A stretch of 64,000 nucleotides of DNA from Pseudomonas fulva (lineage in GTDB: Bacteria; Pseudomonadota; Gammaproteobacteria; Pseudomonadales; Pseudomonadaceae): positions 2,294,001-2,358,000 of the forward strand of contig NZ_CP082928.1 in assembly GCF_023517795.1 (NCBI RefSeq), given 5' to 3'. The notes under the pieces are model-generated. The model was not told the DNA's origin, made no database searches, and worked only from the letters and a program-made list of their open reading frames with translations. The position numbers and the translations under genes are program-made. Of the stretch, positions 10,158 through 19,733 are shown in pieces. Numbering within the stretch: the stretch's first letter is position 1; the number at the start of each line of letters is the position of its first letter.

Positions 10158-11297
10158 ATGTCTGGAAAAGGTCAGGTCGAATTGGTGGCGGTGCACAAGG
10201 CCTACGGTGCGCGTGTGGCTGTCACCGATCTGCATCTGAGGATTCCCAGTGGCAGCTATTGCTGCCTGCTCGGCCCCAGCGGCTGCGGCAAGAGCACCAC
10301 CTTGCGCATGCTGGCCGGCCACGAAGCGGTGAGCGACGGCGACATCCTCATGGATAACCGCAACGTCACCGATTTTTCGCCGGCCCAGCGCGGTACGGCG
10401 ATGATGTTCCAGAACTACGCGCTGTTCCCGCACATGAGCTGCCTGGATAACGTCGCCTTCGGCCTGCGCATCGCCGGCATGCCCAGGGCCGAGCGCCACG
10501 CCAGAGCCCGCGAGCTGCTGGCGCTGGTCAATATGCAGGACTATGCCGACAGCTACCCCGAGCAGCTTTCCGGCGGCCAGCAGCAGCGCGTGGCACTGGC
10601 CCGGGCCTTGATTACCCAGCCGGACGTGGTGCTGCTCGACGAGCCACTGTCGGCCCTCGACCCGTTCTTGCGGATTCGCATGCGCAAGGAACTCAAGGCG
10701 ATCCAGAAGCAGCTGGGGCTGACCTTCATCCACGTCACCCATTCCCAGGAAGAAGCCTTCGCCCTGGCCGACCTGGCGGTGGTGATGGACGGCGGCAGGA
10801 TCCAGCAGGTCGCCCCGCCGCGGCAATTGTTCGAGCACCCGGCCACGTCCTTCGTCGCCCAGTTCATCGGTGGCCACAGCCTGATGCGCGGTGAGCTGGG
10901 TGGCCGCGAGGGTGATCGCGTGATGCTCAGCGTCGAGGGCACGGGGCAGGGCAGCCTGAGCCTGGCGCAACTGGGCGCCCAGCATGCTGCCGCCGCCGCG
11001 GGTACGCCACTGGCCTTCTCGGTACGCTGCGACCACCTGGACATCCTGCCGCCCGGCAGCGCGCCGCCGGCCGGGCAGTTTGCCCTGCCGGCGCGGGTCT
11101 GCGATGTCGAGTTCCAGGGCGCCTTCATCTATGTCGAATGCCTGACCGCCAGCGCTACGCCGCTGATGGTTTATCTGGCCGACCGCCAGCGTCAGGTGCC
11201 TGAAATAGGTGCCGAGGTCACCCTGACCTGGGACGCCGCGCACCTCAACCTGTTCTCCCCGCAACACGCCAACCCCACCGAGGAGGTTCACCGATGA
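10158..11297 (+). CDS. ABC transporter ATP-binding protein (PotA/spermidine-putrescine type)
   Basis: 379 residues. Walker A is GPSGCGKST, the signature is LSGGQQQR, Walker B is VVLLDEPLSALD, followed by an H-loop (THSQEEAF) and a C-terminal TOBE-like region from about 250. It energises import by the two permeases encoded downstream. The stop overlaps the ATG of the binding protein by 4 bp. Although the ATPase resembles polyamine importers, the linked racemase and allantoinase genes argue that the cargo is a ureide or hydantoin. Confidence 0.92.
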   Translation: MSGKGQVELVAVHKAYGARVAVTDLHLRIPSGSYCCLLGPSGCGKSTTLRMLAGHEAVSDGDILMDNRNVTDFSPAQRGTAMMFQNYALFPHMSCLDNVAFGLRIAGMPRAERHARARELLALVNMQDYADSYPEQLSGGQQQRVALARALITQPDVVLLDEPLSALDPFLRIRMRKELKAIQKQLGLTFIHVTHSQEEAFALADLAVVMDGGRIQQVAPPRQLFEHPATSFVAQFIGGHSLMRGELGGREGDRVMLSVEGTGQGSLSLAQLGAQHAAAAAGTPLAFSVRCDHLDILPPGSAPPAGQFALPARVCDVEFQGAFIYVECLTASATPLMVYLADRQRQVPEIGAEVTLTWDAAHLNLFSPQHANPTEEVHR

Positions 11298-12628
11298 GCG
11301 AGCACGACGACAGCACCCCGCAATGCCCCGCCGAAGCCCCGCAGGTGGAGTCCGCCAAGGGATTGTCCAGGCGCAGCCTGATCAAGGGCCTGGGGGTGGC
11401 CTCGGCGGTGGCCGTGGGTTCCGGCGCGATCAGCGGTTTTCCGATGATCTGGGCGCAGAACATCAAGAACGTCACCCTGCGCCAGTTCGGCACCGGGGTC
11501 TCCAACCTCAACGACATCGCCATGAAGGCCAAGGAAGACCTGGGCATCACCCTGCAGCTCACCGCCCTGGATTCCGACGCGGTGGCGCAGCGGGCGGTGA
11601 CCCAGCCGCGCTCCTTCGACATTGCCGACATCGAGTACTGGATCGGCAAGAAGGTCTATCCATCCGGCACCATGCAGGCCATGGATACCAGGCGGCTGAA
11701 GAACTTCGACAAGATTTCCCGGCTGTTCATCGACGGCAAGCTGACCCCGGAATCGACCATCGCCCAGGGCACCGCGCCGCATACCGTGGGCTTCGTCGAA
11801 AGCGCCGATTCGCTGAAATTCGCCAGCGAACCGACCCGCTGGATGACCCTGGTGCCGACCATCTACAACGCCGACACCCTGGGCATACGCCCGGACCTGG
11901 TGGGCCGGCCGATCACCCATTGGCGCGACATCCTGGACCCGGCCTTCAAGGGCAAGACCTCGATCCTCAACATCCCGTCCATCGGCATCATGGATGCGGC
12001 GATGATCTGCGAGTCCATGGGCGAGATCCGTTACGGCGACAAGGGCAACATGACCCGCGCGGAGATCGACAAGACCATCGCCATCCTCATGCAGGCCAAG
12101 AAGGACGGCCAGTTCCGTGCCTTCTGGAAGAGCTTCGACGAGTCGGTGAACCTGATGGCCTCCGGTGAGGTGGTGATCCAGTCCATGTGGTCGCCGGCCG
12201 TGGCCGCGGTGCGCAGCCGCGGGGTGCCCTGCACCTACCAGCCGCTCGAAGAGGGTTACCGCGCCTGGGGCGGCGGTATCGGCCTGGCCAAGCACCTCAG
12301 CGGGCTGGAACTGGATGCCGCCTATGAATACATCGACTGGTACCTGTCGGGCTGGGTCGGGGCCTATCTGAACCGCCAGGGCTACTACAGCGCCGCGCCG
12401 GAGACCTCCAGGCAGTACATGAGCGCCGATGAGTGGGGCTTCTGGATGGAGGGCAAGGCTGCCCAGAGCGACATTCTCAGCCCCGACGGCAAGGTCATGG
12501 AGAAGGCCGGTGCGGTGCGTGATGGCGGCTCCTATGAGCAGCGCATGGGCAGCGTGGCCTGCTGGAACTCGGTGATGGACGAGAACCGCCACATGATCCG
12601 CAAGTGGAACGAATTCATCGTTTCCTGA
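11294..12628 (+). CDS. ABC transporter substrate-binding protein, Tat-exported
   Basis: 444 residues. The N-terminus has a twin-arginine signal (SRRSLIKGLG, about 27-36) followed by a hydrophobic stretch, so the protein is likely folded before export. The mature part is a spermidine/putrescine-type (family 1/6) binding fold. It overlaps the ATPase gene by 4 bp and is followed by a stem-loop and then the permeases. The ligand is not deducible from the protein alone. Confidence 0.9.
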   Translation: MSEHDDSTPQCPAEAPQVESAKGLSRRSLIKGLGVASAVAVGSGAISGFPMIWAQNIKNVTLRQFGTGVSNLNDIAMKAKEDLGITLQLTALDSDAVAQRAVTQPRSFDIADIEYWIGKKVYPSGTMQAMDTRRLKNFDKISRLFIDGKLTPESTIAQGTAPHTVGFVESADSLKFASEPTRWMTLVPTIYNADTLGIRPDLVGRPITHWRDILDPAFKGKTSILNIPSIGIMDAAMICESMGEIRYGDKGNMTRAEIDKTIAILMQAKKDGQFRAFWKSFDESVNLMASGEVVIQSMWSPAVAAVRSRGVPCTYQPLEEGYRAWGGGIGLAKHLSGLELDAAYEYIDWYLSGWVGAYLNRQGYYSAAPETSRQYMSADEWGFWMEGKAAQSDILSPDGKVMEKAGAVRDGGSYEQRMGSVACWNSVMDENRHMIRKWNEFIVS

Positions 12629-12637
12629 ACCGGCCGT

Positions 12638-12668
12638 AGCGGTGGATGACCTCGTTTCCTCCACCGCT
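12638..12668 (+). other. stem-loop between binding-protein and permease genes
   Basis: AGCGGTGGA and TCCACCGCT form a perfect 9-bp stem with a 13-nt loop, with no T-tract. It starts 9 bp after the binding-protein stop. It may protect the upstream mRNA and yield more binding protein than permease. It also covers an in-frame ATG at 12646, which favours 12709 as the permease start. Confidence 0.6.
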
Positions 12669-12708
12669 GCGCCTGCGACACCCTACTTTTCCGCAGCCTG
12701 GATTCGAT

Positions 12709-13563
12709 ATGCGCACCGGACTCGCCAACCTCAGCCACCTGCAGGCCATGCCGCTGGCGCTGACCCTGCTGCTGTTCCTGGTCTTTCCCATCACGGTGAT
12801 CGTGGTGGTGAGCTTCTGGGACTACGACTCCTACCAGCTGATCCCGGACTTCATCTTTGATAACTACCGCTACCTGCTGTCCTCGCCGACCACCCTGCAG
12901 GCCTACCTGAATACCTTCAAGTACGCCCTGCTGACCTGGCTGATCACCCTGCTGCTGGGCTTTACCGTGGCCTATTACCTGGCCTTCCACATCCGCAGCA
13001 ACAAGGTGCAGACCTTGCTGTTCCTGCTGTGCACCATCCCGTTCTTCACCTCCAACATCATCCGCATGATTTCCTGGATTCCGCTGCTGGGGCGCAATGG
13101 CCTGGTCAACGGCAGCCTGCTCGGCGCCGGGCTGATCGACCAGCCGCTGGAGTTTCTGCTGTACAGCGACTTTTCCATCGTGCTGGCCTACGTGCACCTG
13201 TACACCCTGTTCATGGTGGTACCGATCTTCAACACCATGATGCGCATCGACCGCCGCCTGCTCGAGGCGGCGCGGGATGCCGGGGCGCAGACCTGGCAGA
13301 TCCTCGCGCTGGTGATCGTGCCGCTGTGCAAGTCGGGCATCCTCATCGGCAGCATCTTCGTGCTGACCCTGGTGATGGGCGATTTCGTCACCGTGCGCAT
13401 CATGGGCGGCGGCCTACATGCCTCGGTCGGCGTGCTGATCCACAACGAGATCAGCCTGCTGCAGTACCCGGCGGCAGCGGCCAGTGCCGTGGTGCTGCTG
13501 GCCACGGTGCTGCTGATGCTGGTGGTGATGTTCCGCCTGGTGGATATCCGCAAGGAGCTATGA
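12709..13563 (+). CDS. ABC transporter permease (PotB/PotH type)
   Basis: 284 residues from the ATG at 12709 (MRTGLAN). An in-frame ATG at 12646 would add 21 residues but lies inside a strong stem-loop and gives a proline-rich, non-conserved-looking leader. There are about six membrane segments. The EAA cytoplasmic loop (EAARDAGAQTWQILALVIVP) contacts the ATPase. It pairs with the next permease, the two genes being separated by 2 bp. Confidence 0.88.
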   Translation: MRTGLANLSHLQAMPLALTLLLFLVFPITVIVVVSFWDYDSYQLIPDFIFDNYRYLLSSPTTLQAYLNTFKYALLTWLITLLLGFTVAYYLAFHIRSNKVQTLLFLLCTIPFFTSNIIRMISWIPLLGRNGLVNGSLLGAGLIDQPLEFLLYSDFSIVLAYVHLYTLFMVVPIFNTMMRIDRRLLEAARDAGAQTWQILALVIVPLCKSGILIGSIFVLTLVMGDFVTVRIMGGGLHASVGVLIHNEISLLQYPAAAASAVVLLATVLLMLVVMFRLVDIRKEL

Positions 13564-13565
13564 CC

Positions 13566-14384
13566 ATGAAAATCACGGCACGGCCGTTGAGCTTCTATTG
13601 CCTGAGCCTGTTCTTCGCCCTGTTCGTGCTGTTTCTCTACGGCCCGACCCTGACCATCGGCATCCTCTCGTTCCAGGGGCCCGGCGGTGGGCTGACCTTT
13701 CCCATGAACGGCATCTCCCTGCACTGGTTTCACAACCTGTTCCAGGCCCAGCAGGTGGGCGATTTCGCCGGCGCCTTCAGCCGCTCGATTCTGCTCGGCA
13801 TCGCGGTCATGGCCTGCACCCTGGTGTTCTCGGTGCTGGCCGGCTTCGCCTACCGGCGCCCGTTCGCCGGCAGCCAGGCCCTGTTCTACCTGACGTTGGC
13901 GAGCCTGATCATTCCCTCGATCCTGGTCAGCCTGGGCATCGGCCTGATGTTCGATCGCCTCGGCTGGGAGCCGATCTGGTACAGCTCGGCCTTTGGCGCG
14001 CACCTGACCTGGACCCTGCCGTTCGGCCTGCTGATCATGTTCGCGGTGTTCAACCGCTTCAACCGGGCCTACGAGATGGCGGCCCGCGACCTGGGCGCCA
14101 GTGCCTGGCAAACGGTGCGCCTGATCGTCCTGCCGCTGATTGCCCCGAGCCTGTTCGGCGTGGCGCTGTTCGGCTTCACCCTGTCCTACGACGAGTTCGC
14201 CCGCACCCTGATGGTCTCCGGCAGCTTCAATACCTTGCCGCTGGAAATCTTCGGCATGACCACCAACGTCACCACCCCGGTGCTCTACGCCCTGGGCACC
14301 CTGACCACGCTGTTCTCCCTGGCACTGATCGCGCTGGTGCTGCTGCTGATGAGCCTCAGCCAACGGATGAGAAAAAACCCATGA
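13566..14384 (+). CDS. ABC transporter permease (PotC/PotI type)
   Basis: 272 residues. Two ATGs (13560 and 13566) are possible. AAGGAG at 13552-13557 is 8 nt from 13566 but only 2 nt from 13560, so 13566 is chosen. There are six predicted membrane segments and an EAA-like loop (MAARDLGASAWQTVRLIVLP). It is the second half of the heterodimeric channel. Its stop overlaps the start of the racemase gene (ATGA). Confidence 0.9.
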   Translation: MKITARPLSFYCLSLFFALFVLFLYGPTLTIGILSFQGPGGGLTFPMNGISLHWFHNLFQAQQVGDFAGAFSRSILLGIAVMACTLVFSVLAGFAYRRPFAGSQALFYLTLASLIIPSILVSLGIGLMFDRLGWEPIWYSSAFGAHLTWTLPFGLLIMFAVFNRFNRAYEMAARDLGASAWQTVRLIVLPLIAPSLFGVALFGFTLSYDEFARTLMVSGSFNTLPLEIFGMTTNVTTPVLYALGTLTTLFSLALIALVLLLMSLSQRMRKNP

Positions 14385-15082
14385 AGATTCGCGTGATCAA
14401 TCCCAACGGCTCGGCAGGTATGGCCCGGCTGCTGGACACCACCTGCCAGGGCATCAAGGCGCCGGCTACGCAGTTGAGCGTGATCCATCTGCCGGGCTCC
14501 GTGGCGAGTATCGAAGGCGCTGCCGATGGCGTGTACGCGGCGTATCACCTGCTGGGCGCGATGCGCCAGGCGCAGGACGAGGGTGTGCAAGGCGTGGTGA
14601 TCGCCTGTTTCGATGACACCGGCCTGGATGCCGCCCGCGAACTGGCCAGCGGCCCGGTGCTGGGTATCGGCGAAGCGGCCATGCACGCGGCGAGCATGCT
14701 CAGTGTGCGTTACTCGATCCTGACCAGCCTGCCGCGCTCGATCCATATCATCGAGCGCAACATGCACGGTTACGGCCTGCAGCGGCGCTGCGCGAATATC
14801 CATGCGGCGGATATCCCGGTGCTGGAGCTGGAGCGCGACCCGGCCCATTACCTACGCTTGCGCGACCTGGGCCAGCGGATCCTGCGCGATGACCGCAGCG
14901 AATGCCTGGTGATGGGCTGCGCGGGCATGAGCCAGTGGGCGCAGCGCCTGCAGGAAGATCTCGGCGTGCCGGTGGTCGACGGCGTGCAGGTGGCGCTGAA
15001 ATGGGTGGAGGCGCTGGTGCAGCTGGGCCTGGGCAGCAGCAAGAGCCTGAGCTATGCCTGGCCGCGCAACAAGGCGCTGTAA
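14381..15082 (+). CDS. Asp/Glu/hydantoin racemase family protein (HyuE/allantoin racemase-like)
   Basis: 233 residues. It begins MKIRVINPNGS, typical of the hydantoin/allantoin racemase branch. The two catalytic cysteines of the family are visible in VIACFDD (about residue 72) and VMGCAGM (about 176). The reaction would interconvert enantiomers of a hydantoin such as allantoin, so that the stereospecific hydrolase encoded next can use both forms. It is translationally coupled to the transporter (4-bp overlap). Confidence 0.88.
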   Translation: MKIRVINPNGSAGMARLLDTTCQGIKAPATQLSVIHLPGSVASIEGAADGVYAAYHLLGAMRQAQDEGVQGVVIACFDDTGLDAARELASGPVLGIGEAAMHAASMLSVRYSILTSLPRSIHIIERNMHGYGLQRRCANIHAADIPVLELERDPAHYLRLRDLGQRILRDDRSECLVMGCAGMSQWAQRLQEDLGVPVVDGVQVALKWVEALVQLGLGSSKSLSYAWPRNKAL

Positions 15083-15185
15083 GCGCCAGGCCGACTTGAG
15101 TAACGACGGCTCCGGTGGCTGCAGCATGCTGCCGATTCCCCCCGGGCCTGTCATGGCTACAGCCGCGTAAGGAAGAAAACCATCC

Positions 15186-16118
15186 ATGATCCAGTCCCAT
15201 CCACACTATCCCCGGGATCTGCGCGGTTACGCAGGCCACCCGCCGCAGCCAAAATGGCCGGGAAATGCGCGAATCGCCGTACAGTTCGTGCTCAACATCG
15301 AGGAAGGCAGCGAGAGCTGCGTGTTGCACGGGGACCCGCAGAGCGAAACCTTTCTTTCCGAAATCGTCGGTGCGCAGAGCTTCGCCGATCGCCACATGAG
15401 CATGGAGTCGATGTACGAATACGGCTCCCGCGCGGGGGTGTGGCGCATCCTCGATGAGTTCCAGCGCCGCGACCTGCCGCTGACCGCCTTTGCCGTCGCC
15501 ATGGCCCTGGAGCGCTGCCCGGAAATCACCCAGGCGCTGGTCGCACGCAACCACGAGATCGCCAGTCACGGCTGGCGCTGGCTGCATTATCAGAATGTGC
15601 CGGCCGACCTCGAGCGCGAGCACCTCCAGCGCGCGGTGCAGCTGATCACCCGCCTTACCGGCGCTGCACCGCTCGGCTGGTACACCGGCCGCGACAGCCC
15701 CAACACGCGGCGCCTGGTGGTCGAGCAGGGCGGCTTTCTCTACGACAGCGATTATTACGGCGACGACTTGCCGCTATGGAGCACCGTAGAGACCCGCGAC
15801 GGTACCCGCCAGCCCCACCTGATCGTGCCCTATACCCTCGACGCCAATGACATGCGCTTCTCCAGCCCGGGCGGATTCAACAGCGGCGACCAGTTCTTCG
15901 CCTACCTGAGGGACACCTTCGACGTGCTCTACGCCGAGGGCGAAACGGCGCCGAAAATGATGTCGGTTGGTCTGCACGCGCGCCTGATCGGTCGCCCCGG
16001 GCGCTTCCGTGCGCTGCAGCGTTTCCTCGATCACATCGAAAGCCATGATCGCGTCTGGGTGGCGCGCCGGGCCGATATCGCCCGCCACTGGGTCGAGCAC
16101 CACCCTTACCAGCCGTAG
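15186..16118 (+). CDS. puuE: allantoinase PuuE (polysaccharide-deacetylase fold)
   Basis: 310 residues, the usual length of PuuE. The start PRDLRGYAGHPPQPKWPG and the segments EIASHGWRW and GWYTGRDSPNTRRL are characteristic. PuuE is a metal-independent allantoinase of the NodB-like fold that opens allantoin to allantoate. Together with the racemase and ABC importer it makes a plausible ureide acquisition unit. No allantoate amidohydrolase or ureidoglycolate gene is present here, so the later steps must be encoded elsewhere. Confidence 0.88.
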   Translation: MIQSHPHYPRDLRGYAGHPPQPKWPGNARIAVQFVLNIEEGSESCVLHGDPQSETFLSEIVGAQSFADRHMSMESMYEYGSRAGVWRILDEFQRRDLPLTAFAVAMALERCPEITQALVARNHEIASHGWRWLHYQNVPADLEREHLQRAVQLITRLTGAAPLGWYTGRDSPNTRRLVVEQGGFLYDSDYYGDDLPLWSTVETRDGTRQPHLIVPYTLDANDMRFSSPGGFNSGDQFFAYLRDTFDVLYAEGETAPKMMSVGLHARLIGRPGRFRALQRFLDHIESHDRVWVARRADIARHWVEHHPYQP

Positions 16119-16252
16119 CAACGCATTACCTCGGCGGATCATGAGGTCGGCGTACGGGATTGCACGGCGCGGATTGCCGAATTCATCGCGGGTCATTAGC
16201 CTGCGCTCTTTGCCTGGGCCAGGTGGCCCTGACCAACACGACGGATCACGGC

Positions 16253-16756
16253 ATGAGCGAGCAGGGCAGCACCACCACCTTCTACCTGGAAATGCACGGC
16301 CCCGAGCAGGTGCGCGGCAAACCCCTGCCCGATGACCTGCAGGTGGTCGAGTGCCGGATCAAGCAGTTCCAGCTCAACCGCTTCCTCTACCAGCTGGTCG
16401 GCGAGCCCTGGGCGTGGACGGACAAGCTGGCCTGGTCGGACGCGCAGTGGCGCGAAGCGATCGAAAGCGACGATCACCGCACCTGGGTGGCCTACCACGA
16501 GGGCGCCATCGCCGGTTACTACGAACTGCAGCGCGATGCCGAGGGCGCGGTGGAGATTCTCTATTTCGGCCTGGCCGCCGCCTTCTTCGGCCGCGGCTTC
16601 GGTGGCCCGCTGCTGACCCACGCGCTGCAGTCCGCCTGGGCCTGGCCTGGCACCCGGCGGGTGTGGGTGCACACCTGCAGCCTCGACCACCCCAGTGCGC
16701 TGGCCAATTATCAGGCGCGAGGCCTCAGGCTTTACCATCAGGAACCTGCGGGCTGA
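16253..16756 (+). CDS. GNAT-family N-acetyltransferase
   Basis: 167 residues from the ATG at 16253 (MSEQGS). It carries the acetyl-CoA pyrophosphate-binding loop GRGFGG, then a typical GNAT C-terminal strand-helix region (VWVHTCSLDHPSALANYQARG). The substrate is unknown and neither flanking gene gives a hint. Upstream in-frame ATGs exist but lie in intergenic-looking sequence. Confidence 0.85.
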   Translation: MSEQGSTTTFYLEMHGPEQVRGKPLPDDLQVVECRIKQFQLNRFLYQLVGEPWAWTDKLAWSDAQWREAIESDDHRTWVAYHEGAIAGYYELQRDAEGAVEILYFGLAAAFFGRGFGGPLLTHALQSAWAWPGTRRVWVHTCSLDHPSALANYQARGLRLYHQEPAG

Positions 16757-16838
16757 AGCGGATTGCGTCGAGACATCCCGGTGGCGGCGCTGTCGGATAT
16801 CGAGCGAGCCGCATCGCGGTCACTGAATGGAGTTTCCT

Positions 16839-17366
16839 ATGCCAAAGCTTAGTGTGAAGTTACTGCCTCTCTGCCTGCTGGCGCTGCCCTTCGTGGCATC
16901 TGCCGAGCAGCAGATCCAGCCCGGTCTCTGGGAGATCACCTCGAACAACATGCAGCTCGGCGGCAAGACCCTGCCCAGCAGCGACGTGATGCTGCAGCAG
17001 TTCAAGAGCCTGCCCCAGGCCCAGCGTGAAATGATGGAGCGGGCCATGGCCAAGCAGGGCATCCAGCTCGGCGAAAAGGGCGTGCAGTATTGCATCAGCC
17101 AGGCCCAGGTCGATGCCCAGAACATCCCCCTGCAGGACCCCAACTGCAGCCAGCAGATCACCTCCCGTGACAACGACCGCTGGGTGTTCAACTTCACCTG
17201 CCCGCAAGGCCGCGGCCAGGGCGAGGCGCATTTCCTCGACGACAAGAACTTCACCACCCAGGTCAACGGCGAGTTCGACAGCGGCGCCGGCCGCCAGCAG
17301 GGCAGCATGGAATCCGAGGCCCGCTGGGTGTCGGCAGACTGCGGCGCGTTGCGGCCGCGTCAGTGA
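16839..17366 (+). CDS. DUF3617 periplasmic protein
   Basis: 175 residues. GGAG at 16829-16832 sets the ATG at 16839. The signal peptide is about 1-22 (LLALPFVASA). The mature part starts IQPGLWEITS, the conserved opening of DUF3617, and has a few cysteines that could form disulfides. The function is unknown. It is a single-gene unit facing the cardiolipin synthase gene (convergent, 7 bp apart). Confidence 0.85.
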   Translation: MPKLSVKLLPLCLLALPFVASAEQQIQPGLWEITSNNMQLGGKTLPSSDVMLQQFKSLPQAQREMMERAMAKQGIQLGEKGVQYCISQAQVDAQNIPLQDPNCSQQITSRDNDRWVFNFTCPQGRGQGEAHFLDDKNFTTQVNGEFDSGAGRQQGSMESEARWVSADCGALRPRQ

Positions 17367-17373
17367 CAAGCCG

Positions 17374-18813
17374 CTAGAGAATCGGCGAGATCAGCCGCGC
17401 CACGCGCATGCCCAGTTGCTGCAGGCGATGCACTTCGCGGCGGTCGGCGCCGATCAGTTCGCGGGACTGGCTGAAGTCGTTCTCCAGCATCGCTTCGACC
17501 TGGCGGGCGAACTCCGGGTCGACCGTCACCAGGGTGATTTCGAAGTTCAGGCGGAACGAGCGGTTGTCCAGGTTGGCGCTGCCGACCACGCCGATATCCC
17601 CGTCGATCAGCGCGACCTTCTGGTGCAGGAAGCCCGGCAGGTAGCGGAAGATCCGCACGCCGGCGCGCAACGCTTCCAGGGCGAACAGGTTGGAGGCGGC
17701 GTAGACGATGCGGTGGTCCGGCCGTGAAGGCAGCAGGATGCGCACGTCCACGCCGCGCAGCACGGCCAGGCGCAGGGCGGCGAACAGCGCCTCGTCGGGG
17801 ATGAAGTAGGGGCTGGTCAGCCAGATGCGCTCGCGGGCGGCGTTGAGCATTTCCACGAACAGCAGCGAGCAGGTTTCCTGGGCATCGGCCGGGCCGCTGC
17901 TGATCACCTGGCAGAGCATGCCTTCGTCCGGGTAGCGCTCGGGCAGCAGCAGCGGCGGCAGCTTGCGGGTCGCCCAGAACCAGTCTTCGGCGAAGGACTC
18001 CTGCAGGCAGGCCACCGCCGGGCCGTGCACGGCGACATGGGTGTCGCGCCACGGCGACAGGCGCGGTTTCTCGCCCAGGTATTCGTCGCCGACGTTGTGG
18101 CCGCCGAGAAAGCCACGCTCGCCATCGACCACCACGATCTTGCGGTGGTTGCGGAAATTCAGCTGGAAGCGGTTGAGCACGCCGCCCCCGGTGGGGAAGG
18201 CATGCACGTGCACGCCGCCTTCGCGCAGGCGCTTGATATAGCGGCGCGGCAGGGCATGGCTGCCGACCGCATCGTAGAGGAAGTACACCTGCACGCCAGC
18301 CGCTGCGCGCTCCAGCAAGGCTTGCTGCAGGCGGCGCCCGAGCTTGTCGTCATGCACGATGAAGAACTGGATGAGGATCACCTGGTGCGCTTCGGCAATC
18401 GCCTGGAAGATCGCCTCGAAGGTGGCCTTGCCGTCGACCAGCAGGTTGACCTGGTTGCCGGCCAGGCAAGGCATGCGCCCCAGGCGCGGCAGCGCGCGCA
18501 GCTGGCCATAGGCTTCGGACTCGCCGGCGGCGATGGCCTCCTGCACCCAGGGTCGCCAGTCCAGCGAGGCCATGGCCTTGTGCATCTGCCTGTCGACCAT
18601 CCGGCGCGCCTCGATATAGGCGTAGAAGCGGCTGCGCCCGAAGATCACGTAGGGCAGCAGGGTCAGGTAGGGCATGAAGAACAGCGACAGCGCCCAGGCA
18701 ATGGCACCCTGGGCGGTGCGCACGGTGAGGATCGCGTGCACGGCAGCGAGCGTACCCAGTACATGGATCGCTGCGATCAGGTAACCGAAGAAATGCTGGA
18801 TGCCGAATTCCAT
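17374..18813 (-). CDS. cls: cardiolipin synthase (ClsA type)
   Basis: 479 residues from the ATG at 18813 (MEFGIQHF). Two N-terminal membrane segments are followed by two phospholipase-D catalytic motifs, HRKIVVVD and HQKVALID, each with the downstream Gly/Asn motif ([13 protein letters not shown]). It condenses two phosphatidylglycerols into cardiolipin at the inner membrane. An upstream in-frame ATG at 18852 would add 13 unlikely residues. Confidence 0.95.
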   Translation of the reverse strand: MEFGIQHFFGYLIAAIHVLGTLAAVHAILTVRTAQGAIAWALSLFFMPYLTLLPYVIFGRSRFYAYIEARRMVDRQMHKAMASLDWRPWVQEAIAAGESEAYGQLRALPRLGRMPCLAGNQVNLLVDGKATFEAIFQAIAEAHQVILIQFFIVHDDKLGRRLQQALLERAAAGVQVYFLYDAVGSHALPRRYIKRLREGGVHVHAFPTGGGVLNRFQLNFRNHRKIVVVDGERGFLGGHNVGDEYLGEKPRLSPWRDTHVAVHGPAVACLQESFAEDWFWATRKLPPLLLPERYPDEGMLCQVISSGPADAQETCSLLFVEMLNAARERIWLTSPYFIPDEALFAALRLAVLRGVDVRILLPSRPDHRIVYAASNLFALEALRAGVRIFRYLPGFLHQKVALIDGDIGVVGSANLDNRSFRLNFEITLVTVDPEFARQVEAMLENDFSQSRELIGADRREVHRLQQLGMRVARLISPIL

Positions 18814-18903
18814 TGCCGTTCGCTTGATGACTGCCGTGCCAGCATAGACCACGCTATCGATGGGTCGTCACCGATAGAAATCAGCGTTCCACGTGAAACG
18901 CTC

Positions 18904-19683
18904 TCAGCCGGCCCGATAGCCAGCGCTGCGCGAGATTTGCGCCGCGCAGCTCAGCAGGGCTTCATGCAGTGCCTGTCGGGTGGCATCGTCATTCATTATC
19001 GCGTCCGGGCCGGACAGGTTGATGGCCGCGATGATCTGTCCACTGTGGTCACGCACCGGGGCGGCGATGGCCGTGGAATAGTCCGAGCGATGCAGAACGA
19101 ACCCGCGCGCGCGATCATCGCCGCTCATGCGCAGCAGCTCTGGCAGCGTCTTGGGGGCCGGCGTCGGGTAGCCATCCAGGCGTACATGGGTATACAGCGC
19201 GGCCAGGGCGCCTTCCTCCAGTTCGCTCAGCAGCACGCGGCCCAGTGCGGTGACGTGACATGGCAAGCGTGTGCCGATCGGCACGTTGACCGACAGCCGC
19301 TGGGCGGCGAAGGCGCGGTACAGGTAGATCACCTCGGTGTGCTCGCGGATGCCCAGGTGACAGGACATCGAGGTGCGGTCGCGCAGGGCGTTGAGGTGGG
19401 GCATGGCGATATACACCAGGTCACGGCTGGCCAGGTAGGCGAAACCGTCGCAGAGCACCTGGGGGCCGAGTTCGTAATTGTTGGTGCCCAGTTTGCTCAG
19501 GTAGCCCATATCCGTGAGCGTCACCAGAATCCGGTAGATGGCCGAGACGCTGACGCCCAAACGCTCGGCGATCAGGTTACTGCTCAGGGTGCGCTGGCTG
19601 GCAGTGAACATCTGCAGAATGGCGAGCCCGCGTTGCAGCGCGGGGACGCGGTAGTCGGTCAGCTCATCTTTGTCGGCGGCCAT
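18904..19683 (-). CDS. IclR-family transcriptional regulator
   Basis: 259 residues from the ATG at 19683 (MAADKDEL). It has an N-terminal winged helix-turn-helix (about 12-75; AIYRILVTLTDMGYLSKLG) and a C-terminal IclR effector domain (VTALGRVLLSELEEG, GDDRARGF). It lies 50 bp downstream of soxG in the same direction and is a candidate regulator of the C1/N-methyl amino acid oxidase operon. Its own start lies only 50 bp from the soxG stop, so it may be cotranscribed. Confidence 0.9.
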   Translation of the reverse strand: MAADKDELTDYRVPALQRGLAILQMFTASQRTLSSNLIAERLGVSVSAIYRILVTLTDMGYLSKLGTNNYELGPQVLCDGFAYLASRDLVYIAMPHLNALRDRTSMSCHLGIREHTEVIYLYRAFAAQRLSVNVPIGTRLPCHVTALGRVLLSELEEGALAALYTHVRLDGYPTPAPKTLPELLRMSGDDRARGFVLHRSDYSTAIAAPVRDHSGQIIAAINLSGPDAIMNDDATRQALHEALLSCAAQISRSAGYRAG

Positions 19684-19733
19684 GGGCGAATCTCGGTTAT
19701 TGATGGCTCTGACATGGGGACGATTACCGCCGC

